DNA of 64,000 nucleotides from Ectothiorhodospiraceae bacterium. GTDB taxonomy: Bacteria; Pseudomonadota; Gammaproteobacteria; HK1. The stretch is from positions 1 through 64,000 of the forward strand of contig JACKNM010000023.1 in NCBI GenBank assembly GCA_024234875.1. The letters are read 5' to 3'. This document shows, piece after piece, positions 43,015-51,562 of the stretch. A program made the position numbers and the translations under genes. Within the stretch, counting starts at the first letter, position 1, and the number at the start of each line of letters is the position of its first letter. The notes beneath the pieces were generated by a model. The model was given only the letters and a program-made list of their open reading frames with translations, did not search any database and had not been told where the DNA came from.

Positions 43015-43659
43015 ATGAACGTCCTCGATCGACGCGCCTCTTCCCTCCTCGCCCTCGTGGCCGCCCTGGCTCTCGCCCCCCTGGAGGCCGGTGCCGCGAT
43101 CAAGTGCTGGACCAACAAGGACGGCGTGCGCGAATGCGGCAACGCCATCCCGCCCGAGTACGCGCAGCAAGGACACGTCGAGAAGAGCACTCGCGGCCTC
43201 ACCGTTCGCGAGACGGCCCGCGCGAAGACCAACGAGGAGCTCTCTCGCGAGCGCGAGGAGCGCGAGCGCGAGGAGCGCGAGCAGGCCGAGCGCGATCGCC
43301 TCGCGCAGGAGCAGGCCCAGCGCGACCGCGTGCTCCTTCACACCTACACCACGGAGGACGATCTGGTCCTCGCTCGCGACGGCCATCTCGCCGCACTCGA
43401 CTCGCGCATGAAGCACACTCGCCAGGTCAATCTCAAGCTGAACGAGAGTCTGGACGAGCTGCGCGGCGAAGCCGCTGCCCTCGAGCGGGCCGGAAAACCG
43501 GTGCCGGACAAGATGCGCGACGACATCGCCAATCTGCGCAAGCAGATCTCGGCCAACGACGACTCGCTCGGTCTACGCGAGCAGGAGCGCACCGAGCTGA
43601 TCACCCGGTTCGATCGCGACCTCGCACGCTACCGGGAGCTCCGCAAGAGCGGTCGTTGA
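43015..43659 (+). CDS. Exported coiled-coil protein with DUF4124 domain
   Basis: A 214-residue protein. Signal peptide (SSLLALVAALALAPLEAGA, cleavage near residue 27), then a DUF4124 segment IKCWTNKDGVRECGNAIPPEY with two cysteines, and from about residue 65 on a highly charged coiled coil (EREEREREEREQAERDR, later KMRDDIANLRKQI). The family is periplasmic and of unknown role. ATG 43015 is preferred over an in-frame GTG at 42934 that would bury the signal peptide. Confidence 0.85.
   Translation: MNVLDRRASSLLALVAALALAPLEAGAAIKCWTNKDGVRECGNAIPPEYAQQGHVEKSTRGLTVRETARAKTNEELSREREEREREEREQAERDRLAQEQAQRDRVLLHTYTTEDDLVLARDGHLAALDSRMKHTRQVNLKLNESLDELRGEAAALERAGKPVPDKMRDDIANLRKQISANDDSLGLREQERTELITRFDRDLARYRELRKSGR
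43246..43281 (+). repeat. 15-bp tandem repeat encoding the REEREREER run
   Basis: Two perfect copies of CGCGAGCGCGAGGAG (43246-43260, 43261-43275) and a partial third. In-frame; codes for alternating Arg/Glu heptad-like residues in the coiled coil. Confidence 0.7.
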
Positions 43660-43682
43660 GCGCTCGCCCGCCGCGGCCGGCC

Positions 43683-44468
43683 TCAGAACGGAAGCGCCGA
43701 CTGGAGCGCCCGTAGCCGCTCGCGACGGGCCGCCGCGTCAGGCAGCACCGACTCGACGAGCCGCCAGAACCGACGCGAGTGATCCATGTGCCGCAGGTGG
43801 CACAGCTCGTGGACCAGCACGTAGTCGGCGAGCTCCCACGGAACCAGCACCAGGCGCCAGTTGAGGCTCACCTGCCCACGCTCGGAGCAGCTCCCCCAGC
43901 GCGTGCGCTGACCACGAATGCTCACCCGAGTCGGCCACAGGCCGAGCCGCCGGGCGTGCTGGTCGAGCCGGGGGGGAAGTTGCCGCGCCGCCTCGCGCCG
44001 ACCCCAGACCTCGAGCAGCGGTCGGAGTCGCTCGGTGCTCGCCGACGACAGCACCGCGTGGAGGACGTCGCCACGGCGCTCCACCGACCCGTCGTCGGTG
44101 CGGACCGTGACCCCGCCCACTCGCCGCCGAGCCGCCGGCGTCGACAGCGCGCGTTGCGGGGCGTGACGCACGCGTAGCTCGACCAGGTCGTCGAGGATTC
44201 TGAGCCGCGTCCCGTCGCCGAGCGCCGGCCTCAGTCGGCTGCGCGCAGCCGCCCGGTCCAGGGTCTCGCGCACCCAGTGCGCGTGACTGCGCACCAGGGC
44301 GCTGGCCTCGGATTCGGAGAAGCGCCACGGCGCGCGCACCGCCAGCCTGCCGTCGTCGTCGACCACGATGTGGACGTGGCGCCGGCCGGCGACGCAGTGG
44401 AGCTGATACTCGATCTCGCCACCGGGGAGTCGAACCGTCGCCGTGCGGACTCGCGAGCGCCCCGCCAT
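43683..44468 (-). CDS. YgjP-like metal-dependent hydrolase (DUF45/SprT-like)
   Basis: A 261-residue protein with the WLM/DUF45 zinc motif VHELCHLRHMDHSRRFW near residue 225. RTRWGSCSERGQVSLNWRLVL, the other family block, precedes it. An extra stretch at about 120-160 (TPAARRRVGGVTVRTDDGS) makes it a little longer than E. coli YgjP. Likely a metallopeptidase; substrate unknown. ATG 44468 has AGAGGA in front. It lies 19 bases downstream of slmA, last in the coaBC operon. Confidence 0.88.
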   Translation of the reverse strand: MAGRSRVRTATVRLPGGEIEYQLHCVAGRRHVHIVVDDDGRLAVRAPWRFSESEASALVRSHAHWVRETLDRAAARSRLRPALGDGTRLRILDDLVELRVRHAPQRALSTPAARRRVGGVTVRTDDGSVERRGDVLHAVLSSASTERLRPLLEVWGRREAARQLPPRLDQHARRLGLWPTRVSIRGQRTRWGSCSERGQVSLNWRLVLVPWELADYVLVHELCHLRHMDHSRRFWRLVESVLPDAAARRERLRALQSALPF

Positions 44469-44487
44469 GGTCCTCTCGCGTCGCCCT

Positions 44488-45111
44488 TCAGCCGGATGCG
44501 TCGGGGAACAACCCGCGAGCGAGGATCGGCCACTGTCGATCCCAGCCCTCGGCCGGCGAGCGGGCAAAGCCACTGCGACTGAACTGGGCCATTCGACCCT
44601 CGACCACCGCCATCAGCAATCCGGCGGCGACCGACGGCGGGGCCGCTGCCCGCTGCGCCTCGCGCAGCTCGGCCTCGCGCAGCACCTGTCGAAGCTGCGC
44701 CTCGAGCCGGTCGAAGAACTGCACGCCCCGGGCCCTGAGCCGCTCGTGCTCGCCGACCAGGGCCTCACCGAGCAATACCCGAGTGATCCCCGGGTTGCGG
44801 CTCGAGAACGTCAGCACCATCGCGAGCACGCGCTGGATGCGCGTCGCCGCGTTCCCGTCCTCGGCGAGGATTCGATTGGCGAGGCCGAAGACCGACTCCT
44901 CGGCGAAGTCGAACAGGCCCTCGAACATCCGCGCCTTGCTCGGGAAGTGCCGATAGAGCGCGGCCTCCGACACGCCCAGCACCTCGGCCAGCCGCGCGGT
45001 GGTGATGCGCGCGCCGGGCTGCGCCTCGAGCTCGTGCGCCAGCGCCTCGAGAATCTGTTGCCGCCGAGACGCCCGCGCCGCCGTCGGCGCGCTCCCCTCA
45101 GACCCCGCCAC
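44488..45111 (-). CDS. slmA: Nucleoid occlusion factor SlmA
   Basis: A 207-residue TetR-fold protein. The N-terminal HTH reads RRQQILEALAHELE..ITTARLAEVLGVSEAALYRHFPSKARMFEGL, almost diagnostic of SlmA; FAEESVFGLANRI and EGRMAQFSRSGF follow. SlmA bound to its DNA sites blocks FtsZ assembly over the nucleoid. The start overlaps the argB stop by 14 bases, in the conserved gammaproteobacterial dut-argB-slmA neighbourhood. Confidence 0.96.
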   Translation of the reverse strand: MAGSEGSAPTAARASRRQQILEALAHELEAQPGARITTARLAEVLGVSEAALYRHFPSKARMFEGLFDFAEESVFGLANRILAEDGNAATRIQRVLAMVLTFSSRNPGITRVLLGEALVGEHERLRARGVQFFDRLEAQLRQVLREAELREAQRAAAPPSVAAGLLMAVVEGRMAQFSRSGFARSPAEGWDRQWPILARGLFPDASG

Positions 45112-46003
45112 GACGACTGATCTGGGTACCGACGCCCTCGCTGGTGAACAGCTCGAGGAGCACCGCGTGCTCGACGCGCCCGTCGGTGATGGTGGCGGTC
45201 TCCACCCCGCCCTGAACGGCGTCCAGCGCGCACCGCACCTTGGGCAGCATGCCGCCGGAGATGGTGCCGTCGGCGATCATCTCCTGCACCTCGCGGGCGC
45301 TGATCTCCGTCATGAGCGCGCGATCTCGCCCGAGCACCCCGGCGGTGTCGGTGAGCAGGATGAGCTTCTCGGCCCGGAGCGTCTCCGCCACCTTGCCGGC
45401 CACCAGGTCGGCATTGATGTTGTAGGAGAGCCCGTCGTCGCCGACCCCGATCGGAGCGATGACCGGGATGAAGTCGCCTCGTACCAGCATGTCGACGACC
45501 GCGGTGTCGATGCTCTCGACCTCGCCCACCAGCCCGATGTCGACCAGCTCGGGCTCGGCCGCCTCGGCGCTCTGGCGCGCGACGCGCAGGCGCCGTGCGC
45601 GGATGAGGTCGCCGTCCTTGCCGCTGAGGCCGACCGCGCGCCCACCGTGGTGGTTGAGCAGGGTGACGATCTCCTTGTTCACCAACCCGCCGAGCACCAT
45701 CTCCACCACGTCCATGGTCTCGCTGTCGGTCACTCGCATGCCCTCGACGAAACGGCTCTCCTTGCCGATGCGCTTGAGCAGATTGCCGATCTGCGGCCCG
45801 CCGCCATGCACCACCACCGGGTTCATGCCGACCATCTTCAGCAACACCACGTCGCGAGCGAACCCCGCCTTGAGCGTCTCGTCGACCATTGCAGCGCCAC
45901 CGTACTTGACGACGATGGTCTTGCCCCGAAAGCGACGAATGTAGGGCAAGGCCTCAGCCAGCACGCGGGCGGTGTTGGCGCCTGCGCTCTTGGTCTCGGA
46001 CAT
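45098..46003 (-). CDS. argB: Acetylglutamate kinase
   Basis: A 301-residue amino-acid kinase, second step of arginine synthesis. TIVVKYGGAAM (ATP-side Lys/Gly), VVVHGGGPQI, GLSGKDGDLIRA, YNINADLVAGKVA, ILLTDTAGVL and GGMLPKVRCALDAV are all present. Length and N-terminal helix suggest the arginine-inhibited hexameric type. ATG 46003; 66 bases after algC. Confidence 0.97.
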   Translation of the reverse strand: MSETKSAGANTARVLAEALPYIRRFRGKTIVVKYGGAAMVDETLKAGFARDVVLLKMVGMNPVVVHGGGPQIGNLLKRIGKESRFVEGMRVTDSETMDVVEMVLGGLVNKEIVTLLNHHGGRAVGLSGKDGDLIRARRLRVARQSAEAAEPELVDIGLVGEVESIDTAVVDMLVRGDFIPVIAPIGVGDDGLSYNINADLVAGKVAETLRAEKLILLTDTAGVLGRDRALMTEISAREVQEMIADGTISGGMLPKVRCALDAVQGGVETATITDGRVEHAVLLELFTSEGVGTQISRRGGV

Positions 46004-46069
46004 CGGTCGTTCTCCTCCGCTGGAAATGCCCGCCTGCTGCGGTGGTTGGGTTCGGCGCCGAGCGCCGGG

Positions 46070-48547
46070 TCAGAACGGCAGATCGAGCTCGGGGTCGAGC
46101 TCGGTCAGCACGCGCCGGAAGCGCTCCTGAACCCGCTCGAGCGCCGCCTCGTCGTCGCCCTCGAAGCGCAACACCAACGACGGCGTGGTGTTGGATGCGC
46201 GCACCAATCCCCAGGCGTCAGGGTAATCGACGCGCAGGCCGTCGACGGTGGTGACACGTCCGTCGGTCAGGTGCTCCTCCGACAGGAGGCGCGACATCAG
46301 CTCCAGAGGACGCCCCTCGGGCAGGTCGAGGCGTAGCTCCGGAGTCGCCACGCCGGACGGCAGGCGCGCGAACACGTCGCTCGGCCGCTGCTTCAGCCCC
46401 ATCAGGATCTCGAGCATGCGTGCGCCGGCGTAGATCGCATCGTCGAAGCCGTACCAGCGCTCGCTGAAGAAGATGTGCCCGCTCATCTCACCGGCGAGCG
46501 GGGCCTCGAGCTCGCGCAGGGTGTTCTTGATGAAGGAATGACCGGTGCGGGTCATCACCGGCTTCCCGCCCTTCGCCTCGATCACCTTCTGCAGGCGACT
46601 CGAGCACTTCACGTCGAAGATGATCGGGGCGCCGGGGTTACGTCGCAACACGTCGACCGCGAACAGCATCATCTGGCGATCGGGCCAGATGATGTTGCCG
46701 GCGGCGTCGACCACCCCGAGACGGTCGCCGTCGCCGTCGAAGGCGAAACCGAGATCCGCCTCGTGCTCGCGCACCGCGAGCACCAGCTCGGCGAGGTTCT
46801 CGGGCTGGCTGGGATCCGGATGATGGTTGGGGAAGCGGCCGTCGAGCTCGCAGTGCAGCTCGACCACGTCGTGCCCGAGCGCGCGGTACACCTTCGGCGC
46901 CACTGCCCCGGCAACACCGTTCCCACAGTCGACGACGATGCGAAACGCGTTGCCGAGCGCGACCGGAACGTCCTCGCTGACCCGACGCACGTACTCGTCG
47001 ATGACCTCGACGTGGGTGACGCTACCCTGACCGCTCACCAGGTTGCCGGCGAGGTGGCGCTCGCGCAGCGCCGCGATGTCGTCACCGAAGAGGGTCTCGC
47101 CCGCGAGCATGATCTTCATGCCGTTGTACTCGGGCGGGTTGTGGCTACCGGTGACCATCACCCCGCTACCGGTGTTCAGGAAATGCGTCGCGTAGTACAC
47201 CACCGGCGTCGGCACACACCCGATCTCGATGACGTCGCGGCCGCTCGTGACCAGGCCCTCGACCAGGGCGCTGGTGAGCTCGGGGCTCGACACCCGGCAG
47301 TCGTAACCGACGACCAGGGTCTGCTGGCCGCGCTCGTAGGCTTCCGAGCCGATGGCGACGCCGATCGCGCGGGCCACCTCCTCGTCGAGCACGTCGCCGA
47401 CCACGCCGCGAATGTCGTAGGCGCGGAACATCGACGGCGCGAGGTCGGGCACGTCGGGGCGCAGGCGGTCGGCGTCGTCCTCCGGCTCGTGGATCTCGTA
47501 GGCCGGCCCTGCCGGCTCCTCGGCGGGCGCGTCCGGTTGCTCCCCCCGGCGCAGTGCCGCGAGCTTCGACTCGAGGCTGTCGTCCGCCGCATCGTCCGTC
47601 GGCCTGGCCGCGACCGGCCGAGGCCCTGGTCGCGGCGTCTCCGGGGCCCTGCGTCGCCGCGCCAGCACGAAACCGATGCCGCCCAGCACCACCACTGCCG
47701 CGCCGGCGAGAAGCGGTATCGGGAGGATGCCCGGCGTCGCGGCCGGCGGCTCCTCGACCACGCCACTGCCCTCGGGCCACAGCGACACTCGCCACGCGGT
47801 CCCGGCGATCCGCGCCTGGGCGAGCGGTGGGCCGATGCGCCCGGCGATCGCGCCCACTCGACCGAAAGTGAGCGGCCGCCCGCCACTGACCGGCTGCACC
47901 AGCTCGGCGTAGTCGCCACCGGCGTCGAGCCCGGCGATGATTCGGCCCACGACGGCGGTGTCGACCGCGACCACCAGATAACCAACCCCATTCCCCCCCG
48001 CGTCGACCACGCGGCGCACCATCGCCAGGTGCGCACCCGTCTCGCCGAAGAGGTGCAACTCGAGCGGCGGGTCGGCACCCTCGCGCTCGGCCGCGCGGAC
48101 CATCTCGATTGCCGCGAAGGTGAGCGGCGGGACGGTGGTGTAGTCGCTATCCCGCTGACCGGGGCGCAACAGCCACGCCTTCAACACCCGTGGATCCGCC
48201 TCGAGGGCGGCCACCGCGCCGGCGACCGCGTCGGGCGCGGCGCTCGCGAGCGCGGCCGCCATCGCCGGCAGGTCGATCCGCGCGTCGACCGCCTCGACCT
48301 CCTTGCGCAGGGCACGGACGAAGGCCCCGGCGAGGCCCGCCGCCTTCATCTGCAGCGCCTGGTCCGGGCCACCGTCGTCCACGCCCGACGGCACCAGCAC
48401 CGACGACCCGACGGCCACCGCGATGGCCACCACCACCGTCGACCCGAGCGCGATCAGCCACCGTCGCGGCACCCGCGCGAGCAGCGCGCGCGCACGCCCG
48501 GCGCCGGTGTCGGCGGGTCGAGGCGTGGACGGGGGCGTCGACGACAC
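46070..48547 (-). CDS. algC: Membrane-anchored phosphomannomutase/phosphoglucomutase
   Basis: An 825-residue protein. The C-terminal 460 residues are a full alpha-D-phosphohexomutase: start block FRAYDIRGVVGDVLDEEVARAIG, phosphoserine loop TGSHNPPEYNG (Ser468), metal loop DGDGDRL (604-610), sugar loop GEMSGHIFF, and phosphate-binding RASNTTPSLVLRFE. It interconverts mannose or glucose 6- and 1-phosphates for LPS and exopolysaccharide. Residues 1-300 add two helices (30-52 and 275-296) around a likely periplasmic domain of about 220 residues. An extended membrane form is also known for Pseudomonas AlgC. It lies 9 bases after dut. Confidence 0.95.
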   Translation of the reverse strand: MSSTPPSTPRPADTGAGRARALLARVPRRWLIALGSTVVVAIAVAVGSSVLVPSGVDDGGPDQALQMKAAGLAGAFVRALRKEVEAVDARIDLPAMAAALASAAPDAVAGAVAALEADPRVLKAWLLRPGQRDSDYTTVPPLTFAAIEMVRAAEREGADPPLELHLFGETGAHLAMVRRVVDAGGNGVGYLVVAVDTAVVGRIIAGLDAGGDYAELVQPVSGGRPLTFGRVGAIAGRIGPPLAQARIAGTAWRVSLWPEGSGVVEEPPAATPGILPIPLLAGAAVVVLGGIGFVLARRRRAPETPRPGPRPVAARPTDDAADDSLESKLAALRRGEQPDAPAEEPAGPAYEIHEPEDDADRLRPDVPDLAPSMFRAYDIRGVVGDVLDEEVARAIGVAIGSEAYERGQQTLVVGYDCRVSSPELTSALVEGLVTSGRDVIEIGCVPTPVVYYATHFLNTGSGVMVTGSHNPPEYNGMKIMLAGETLFGDDIAALRERHLAGNLVSGQGSVTHVEVIDEYVRRVSEDVPVALGNAFRIVVDCGNGVAGAVAPKVYRALGHDVVELHCELDGRFPNHHPDPSQPENLAELVLAVREHEADLGFAFDGDGDRLGVVDAAGNIIWPDRQMMLFAVDVLRRNPGAPIIFDVKCSSRLQKVIEAKGGKPVMTRTGHSFIKNTLRELEAPLAGEMSGHIFFSERWYGFDDAIYAGARMLEILMGLKQRPSDVFARLPSGVATPELRLDLPEGRPLELMSRLLSEEHLTDGRVTTVDGLRVDYPDAWGLVRASNTTPSLVLRFEGDDEAALERVQERFRRVLTELDPELDLPF

Positions 48548-48556
48548 GGCGCGGCC

Positions 48557-49012
48557 TCAGGCTCGGCCCGTGTGGCCGAACCCGCCCTCGCCGCGGCCAC
48601 TCGGCGTGAACGAATCGACCAGCTCGAACTCCACCTGCTCGACCGGCACGAAGACCATCTGCGCGATGCGCTCGCCGGGCGCGATGGTGAACGTGGTGTC
48701 GCCGCGGTTCCAACACGAGACCATGACCTCTCCCTGGTAGTCGGAATCGATGAGACCGACCAGGTTGCCGAGGACGATCCCGTGACGGTGGCCGAGGCCC
48801 GAGCGTGGCAGGAGGACGGCGGCGAGGCCCGGATCGCCGATGTGCACCGCGAGCCCGGTCGGGACCAGCGCGGTCTCGCCCGGGTGCAGCTCGACCGGCG
48901 CGTCGAGGCACGCGCGAAGATCCACCCCGGCGGCGCCCTCGGTGGCGTGAGCGGGCAGCGGGATCGAGTCCCCCAGCCGCGGGTCCAGGCGCCTAAGCTG
49001 AACGCGTCGCAT
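48557..49012 (-). CDS. dut: dUTPase
   Basis: A 151-residue homotrimeric dUTP pyrophosphatase. Motifs in order: GAAGVDLRA, PRSGLGHRHGI, GLIDSDYQGEVMV (catalytic Asp), GERIAQMVFVPV and the C-terminal GRGEGGFGHTGRA arm, all complete. It keeps uracil out of DNA and supplies dUMP. Start overlaps the coaBC stop by 20 bases. Confidence 0.97.
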   Translation of the reverse strand: MRRVQLRRLDPRLGDSIPLPAHATEGAAGVDLRACLDAPVELHPGETALVPTGLAVHIGDPGLAAVLLPRSGLGHRHGIVLGNLVGLIDSDYQGEVMVSCWNRGDTTFTIAPGERIAQMVFVPVEQVEFELVDSFTPSGRGEGGFGHTGRA

Positions 49013-50210
49013 CGTATCGCTCGGCCACCAGTCGCACCAGGCGCGCCGCGAGGTCGGTCTTCGACGCGCTGCCGAGCGCGACCCCGCCATCTCCCCAGTA
49101 GACCGACAGCTCGTTGGTGTCGACGCCGAATCCGGTACCCGGGACGCCGACCCGATTCGCCGCGATCATGTCCAGTCGTTTGCGCGCGAGCTTGTCGCGC
49201 GCGTTCGCCTCGACGTCGTGGGTCTCGGCTGCGAATCCGACCACGAACGGTCGCGGGTTGGTCGCCGCGAGCTCGGCCAGGATGTCGGGGTTTCGCACCA
49301 GCTCCAGAGTCCGCGGCGAGTCGTCCCCCTCGCGCTTCTTGATCTTGCGCTCGGAGAACTCCGCCGGGCGGTAGTCCGCGACCGCGGCCGCGGCGATGAA
49401 GATGTCACACCACATCGCGCGGGCGAGCGCCGCATCACGCATCTCGCGAGCACTGATCACGTCCACCCGCTCCACCCCGGGGGGCGTCGCCAGCGCGGTG
49501 GGCCCGCTGACCAGCACGACGCTGGCGCCGGCTCGCGCCGCCGCCGTCGCCACCGCGTAACCCATCTTCCCGGAGCTGTGATTGCTGAGATACCGCACCG
49601 GGTCGAGCGCCTCCTGGGTCGGACCGGCAGTGATGAGAACCCGCCTACCGGCGAGCACCGCGGGGGCTGCCATCGCTCGCACACGCTCGGCAATCTCGAC
49701 CGGCTCGAGCATCCGCCCGGGGCCGACGTCGCCGCACGCCTGCTCGCCCTCGCCGGGGCCGAGCACCTCGACCCCGCGCTGGCGCAGGATCGCCACGTTG
49801 GCGGCGGTGGCCGAAGCTCGCCACATCTGCTGGTTCATCGCCGGAGCGACCGCGATCGGCGCCGCGGTCGCGAGACAGAGGGTGCTCAGCAGGTCGCCGG
49901 CGAGACCGTGGGCGAGTCGCGCCAGGAAGTCCGCCGTGGCCGGCGCGACGAGCACCAGATCCGCCCACCGCGCCAGCTCGATGTGCCCCATCGCGGCCTC
50001 GGCCGCCTCGTCCAGGAGATCGCGGTGCACGGGCCGGCCGGAGACCGCCTGGAAGGTGAGGGGCGCGACGAAGGCCTGCGCCCCCGGGGTCATCACGACG
50101 CGAACGTCGAAGCCACGCTCGAGCAGACGACGAACCAGGTCGGCCGCCTTGTAGGCCGCGACCCCGGCGGTCACCCCGAGGACGATCCGGTGGATGGAGG
50201 GGTCCGACAT
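48993..50210 (-). CDS. coaBC: Bifunctional phosphopantothenoylcysteine decarboxylase/synthetase
   Basis: A 405-residue Dfp protein of coenzyme A synthesis. N-terminal flavin decarboxylase CoaC: GVTAGVAAYKAADL, the catalytic GHIELARWADL His, and PAMNQQMW. C-terminal CoaB synthetase: ITAGPTQEALDPVRYLSNHSSGKMGYA, AAAVADYRP, KIKK and VGFAAET. All blocks kept. A TACACT at 50225-50220 stands 9 bases before the ATG with no Shine-Dalgarno sequence, so the message may be leaderless. Divergent from radC. Confidence 0.97.
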   Translation of the reverse strand: MSDPSIHRIVLGVTAGVAAYKAADLVRRLLERGFDVRVVMTPGAQAFVAPLTFQAVSGRPVHRDLLDEAAEAAMGHIELARWADLVLVAPATADFLARLAHGLAGDLLSTLCLATAAPIAVAPAMNQQMWRASATAANVAILRQRGVEVLGPGEGEQACGDVGPGRMLEPVEIAERVRAMAAPAVLAGRRVLITAGPTQEALDPVRYLSNHSSGKMGYAVATAAARAGASVVLVSGPTALATPPGVERVDVISAREMRDAALARAMWCDIFIAAAAVADYRPAEFSERKIKKREGDDSPRTLELVRNPDILAELAATNPRPFVVGFAAETHDVEANARDKLARKRLDMIAANRVGVPGTGFGVDTNELSVYWGDGGVALGSASKTDLAARLVRLVAERYDATRSA

Positions 50211-50258
50211 AGACGCTAGAGTGTATCAGCAAGGAGCCGGCGACAGAGGCCGCGAACG

Positions 50259-50930
50259 ATGCTGAGAACCTGGCCGAGCACGGAGCGCCCGCGCGAGAAG
50301 CTGCTCGCCCGCGGGGCGGAAGCGCTGTCCGAGGCGGAGCTGCTCGCGATCCTGCTCGGCACCGGAACCCGCGGCGCGACCGCCGTCGACCTCGCCCGCG
50401 GCCTGCTCGTCGAGTTCGGTGGCCTGCGCGGCCTGCTCGAGGCCGACCACCGGCGGCTCCTCGCCGCGCGCGGGCTCGGCCTCGCGCGCTACGCTCAGCT
50501 CAAGGCGAGTCTGGAGCTGGTGCGCCGCTATCTGGAGTCGCGGCTCGAGCGCGGCGACGCGCTGAGCTCCCCCGCGGACACCCGCAGATTCATCGCCGCC
50601 CGGCTGCGCGGTCATCCACACGAGGTGTTCGCCGCCCTGTTCCTGGACAATCGCCATCGGGTGATCCGGTTCGAGGAGATGTTTCGCGGCACCATCGACG
50701 GTGCGAGCGTCTACCCCCGTGAAATCGTCCGACGGGCGCTGGAGTTGAATGCCGCGGCACTGATCGTGGCCCACAACCACCCCTCGGGCGTGGCGGAGCC
50801 GAGCCACGCCGACCGCGCGCTCACCCACCGCCTGCGCGAGGCGGTGGGCCTGGTCGATGTGCGGCTGCTCGATCACCTGGTCGTCGGTGACGGCGAGATC
50901 GTCTCCTTCGCCGAGCGAGGTTGGGTCTGA
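50259..50930 (+). CDS. radC: RadC family JAMM/MPN protein
   Basis: A 223-residue UPF0758 protein. N-terminal helix-hairpin-helix part (PREKLLARGAEALSEAELLAILLGTGT), then the JAMM zinc motif in LIVAHNHPSGVAEPSHAD with upstream Glu in RFEEMFRGT. Despite the name, a direct role in repair is doubtful in the literature. It precedes rpmB-rpmG, as usual, and is divergent from coaBC. Confidence 0.96.
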   Translation: MLRTWPSTERPREKLLARGAEALSEAELLAILLGTGTRGATAVDLARGLLVEFGGLRGLLEADHRRLLAARGLGLARYAQLKASLELVRRYLESRLERGDALSSPADTRRFIAARLRGHPHEVFAALFLDNRHRVIRFEEMFRGTIDGASVYPREIVRRALELNAAALIVAHNHPSGVAEPSHADRALTHRLREAVGLVDVRLLDHLVVGDGEIVSFAERGWV

Positions 50931-50955
50931 CGCCGACCGGGAGCGTCGCTGGCTA

Positions 50956-50984
50956 TTGCCCCTGAGGCCCGATTTCGGTATAAA
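50956..50984 (+). promoter_or_regulatory. Predicted promoter of rpmB-rpmG
   Basis: TTGCCC (50956-50961) and TATAAA (50979-50984) with an ideal 17-base spacer. Transcription would start near 50991, leaving a leader of about 28 bases before rpmB. It is the best sigma70-like match I found in the window. Confidence 0.6.
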
Positions 50985-51018
50985 TCCGCGGTTTGGGAAT
51001 TCACTCGAGGCCGATCTG

Positions 51019-51258
51019 ATGTCCATGGTCTGTCAGGTCACCGGCAAGCGACCGATGTCGGGCAACAACGTGTCGCACGCCAACAACAAGACTCGGCGGC
51101 GGTTCTTGCCGAACCTGCACACCCATCGCTTCTGGGTGCCGAGCGAGAATCGCTTCGTCAAGCTGCGGGTCTCGACCAAGGGGCTGCGGCTCATCGACAA
51201 GCACGGCATCGAGGCGGTGCTGGAGCAGATCAGGGCTCGCGACAAGGCCGCCGGCTGA
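51019..51258 (+). CDS. rpmB: Ribosomal protein bL28
   Basis: A 79-residue large-subunit protein. The start MSMVCQVTGKRPMSGNNVSHANNKTRRRF is the bL28 hallmark, with SMV where SRV is usual. FWVPSENRFVKLRVSTKGLRLIDKHGI follows. It lacks the zinc-binding cysteines of the C+ form. ATG 51019 fits the family; a second ATG at 51025 is less likely. Followed by rpmG. Confidence 0.97.
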   Translation: MSMVCQVTGKRPMSGNNVSHANNKTRRRFLPNLHTHRFWVPSENRFVKLRVSTKGLRLIDKHGIEAVLEQIRARDKAAG

Positions 51259-51319
51259 GCGGCTCGCGGGTCCAGCCAGCCAGAGCCGCCACCGTCAGGT
51301 CGCAGCAGGAGGAATCGCA

Positions 51320-51475
51320 ATGCGAGACAAGATCAAGCTGGTGTCGAGCGCCGGAACGGGCCACTACTACACCACCACCAAGAACAAGAAGACGACCCCG
51401 GGCAAGATGGAGATGAGGAAGTTCGACCCGGTGGTTCGCCAGCACGTGATCTACAAGGAAGGCAAGATCAAGTAG
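51320..51475 (+). CDS. rpmG: Ribosomal protein bL33
   Basis: A 51-residue protein, read directly from the sequence: MRDKIKLVSSAGTGHYYTTT at the start, then KNKKTTPGKMEMRKFDPVV and the end YKEGKIK. This is a C- (zinc-free) bL33. The ribosome binding site AGGAGGAA (51307-51314) is near perfect. It ends 46 bases before the terminator hairpin. Confidence 0.97.
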   Translation: MRDKIKLVSSAGTGHYYTTTKNKKTTPGKMEMRKFDPVVRQHVIYKEGKIK

Positions 51476-51520
51476 CGGCAACTCGCTCGATCGGCGGCCC
51501 GGGTCTCCCCGGGCCGGATA

Positions 51521-51551
51521 CGAAAAGGCCACCCTCGGGGTGGCCTTTTCG
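51521..51551. terminator. Bidirectional intrinsic terminator between rpmG and the desaturase
   Basis: A perfect 14-bp stem (51521-51534 with 51538-51551) around a three-base loop TCG. The arms contain CGAAAAGG and CCTTTTCG, so either strand has a T run at the stem base (and TTTC beyond on the plus strand). It lies between two convergent genes and should end both transcripts. A second GC hairpin (GGCCCGGG/CCCGGGCC) precedes it at about 51497-51516. Confidence 0.88.
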
Positions 51552-51562
51552 TTTCTGCCGGC

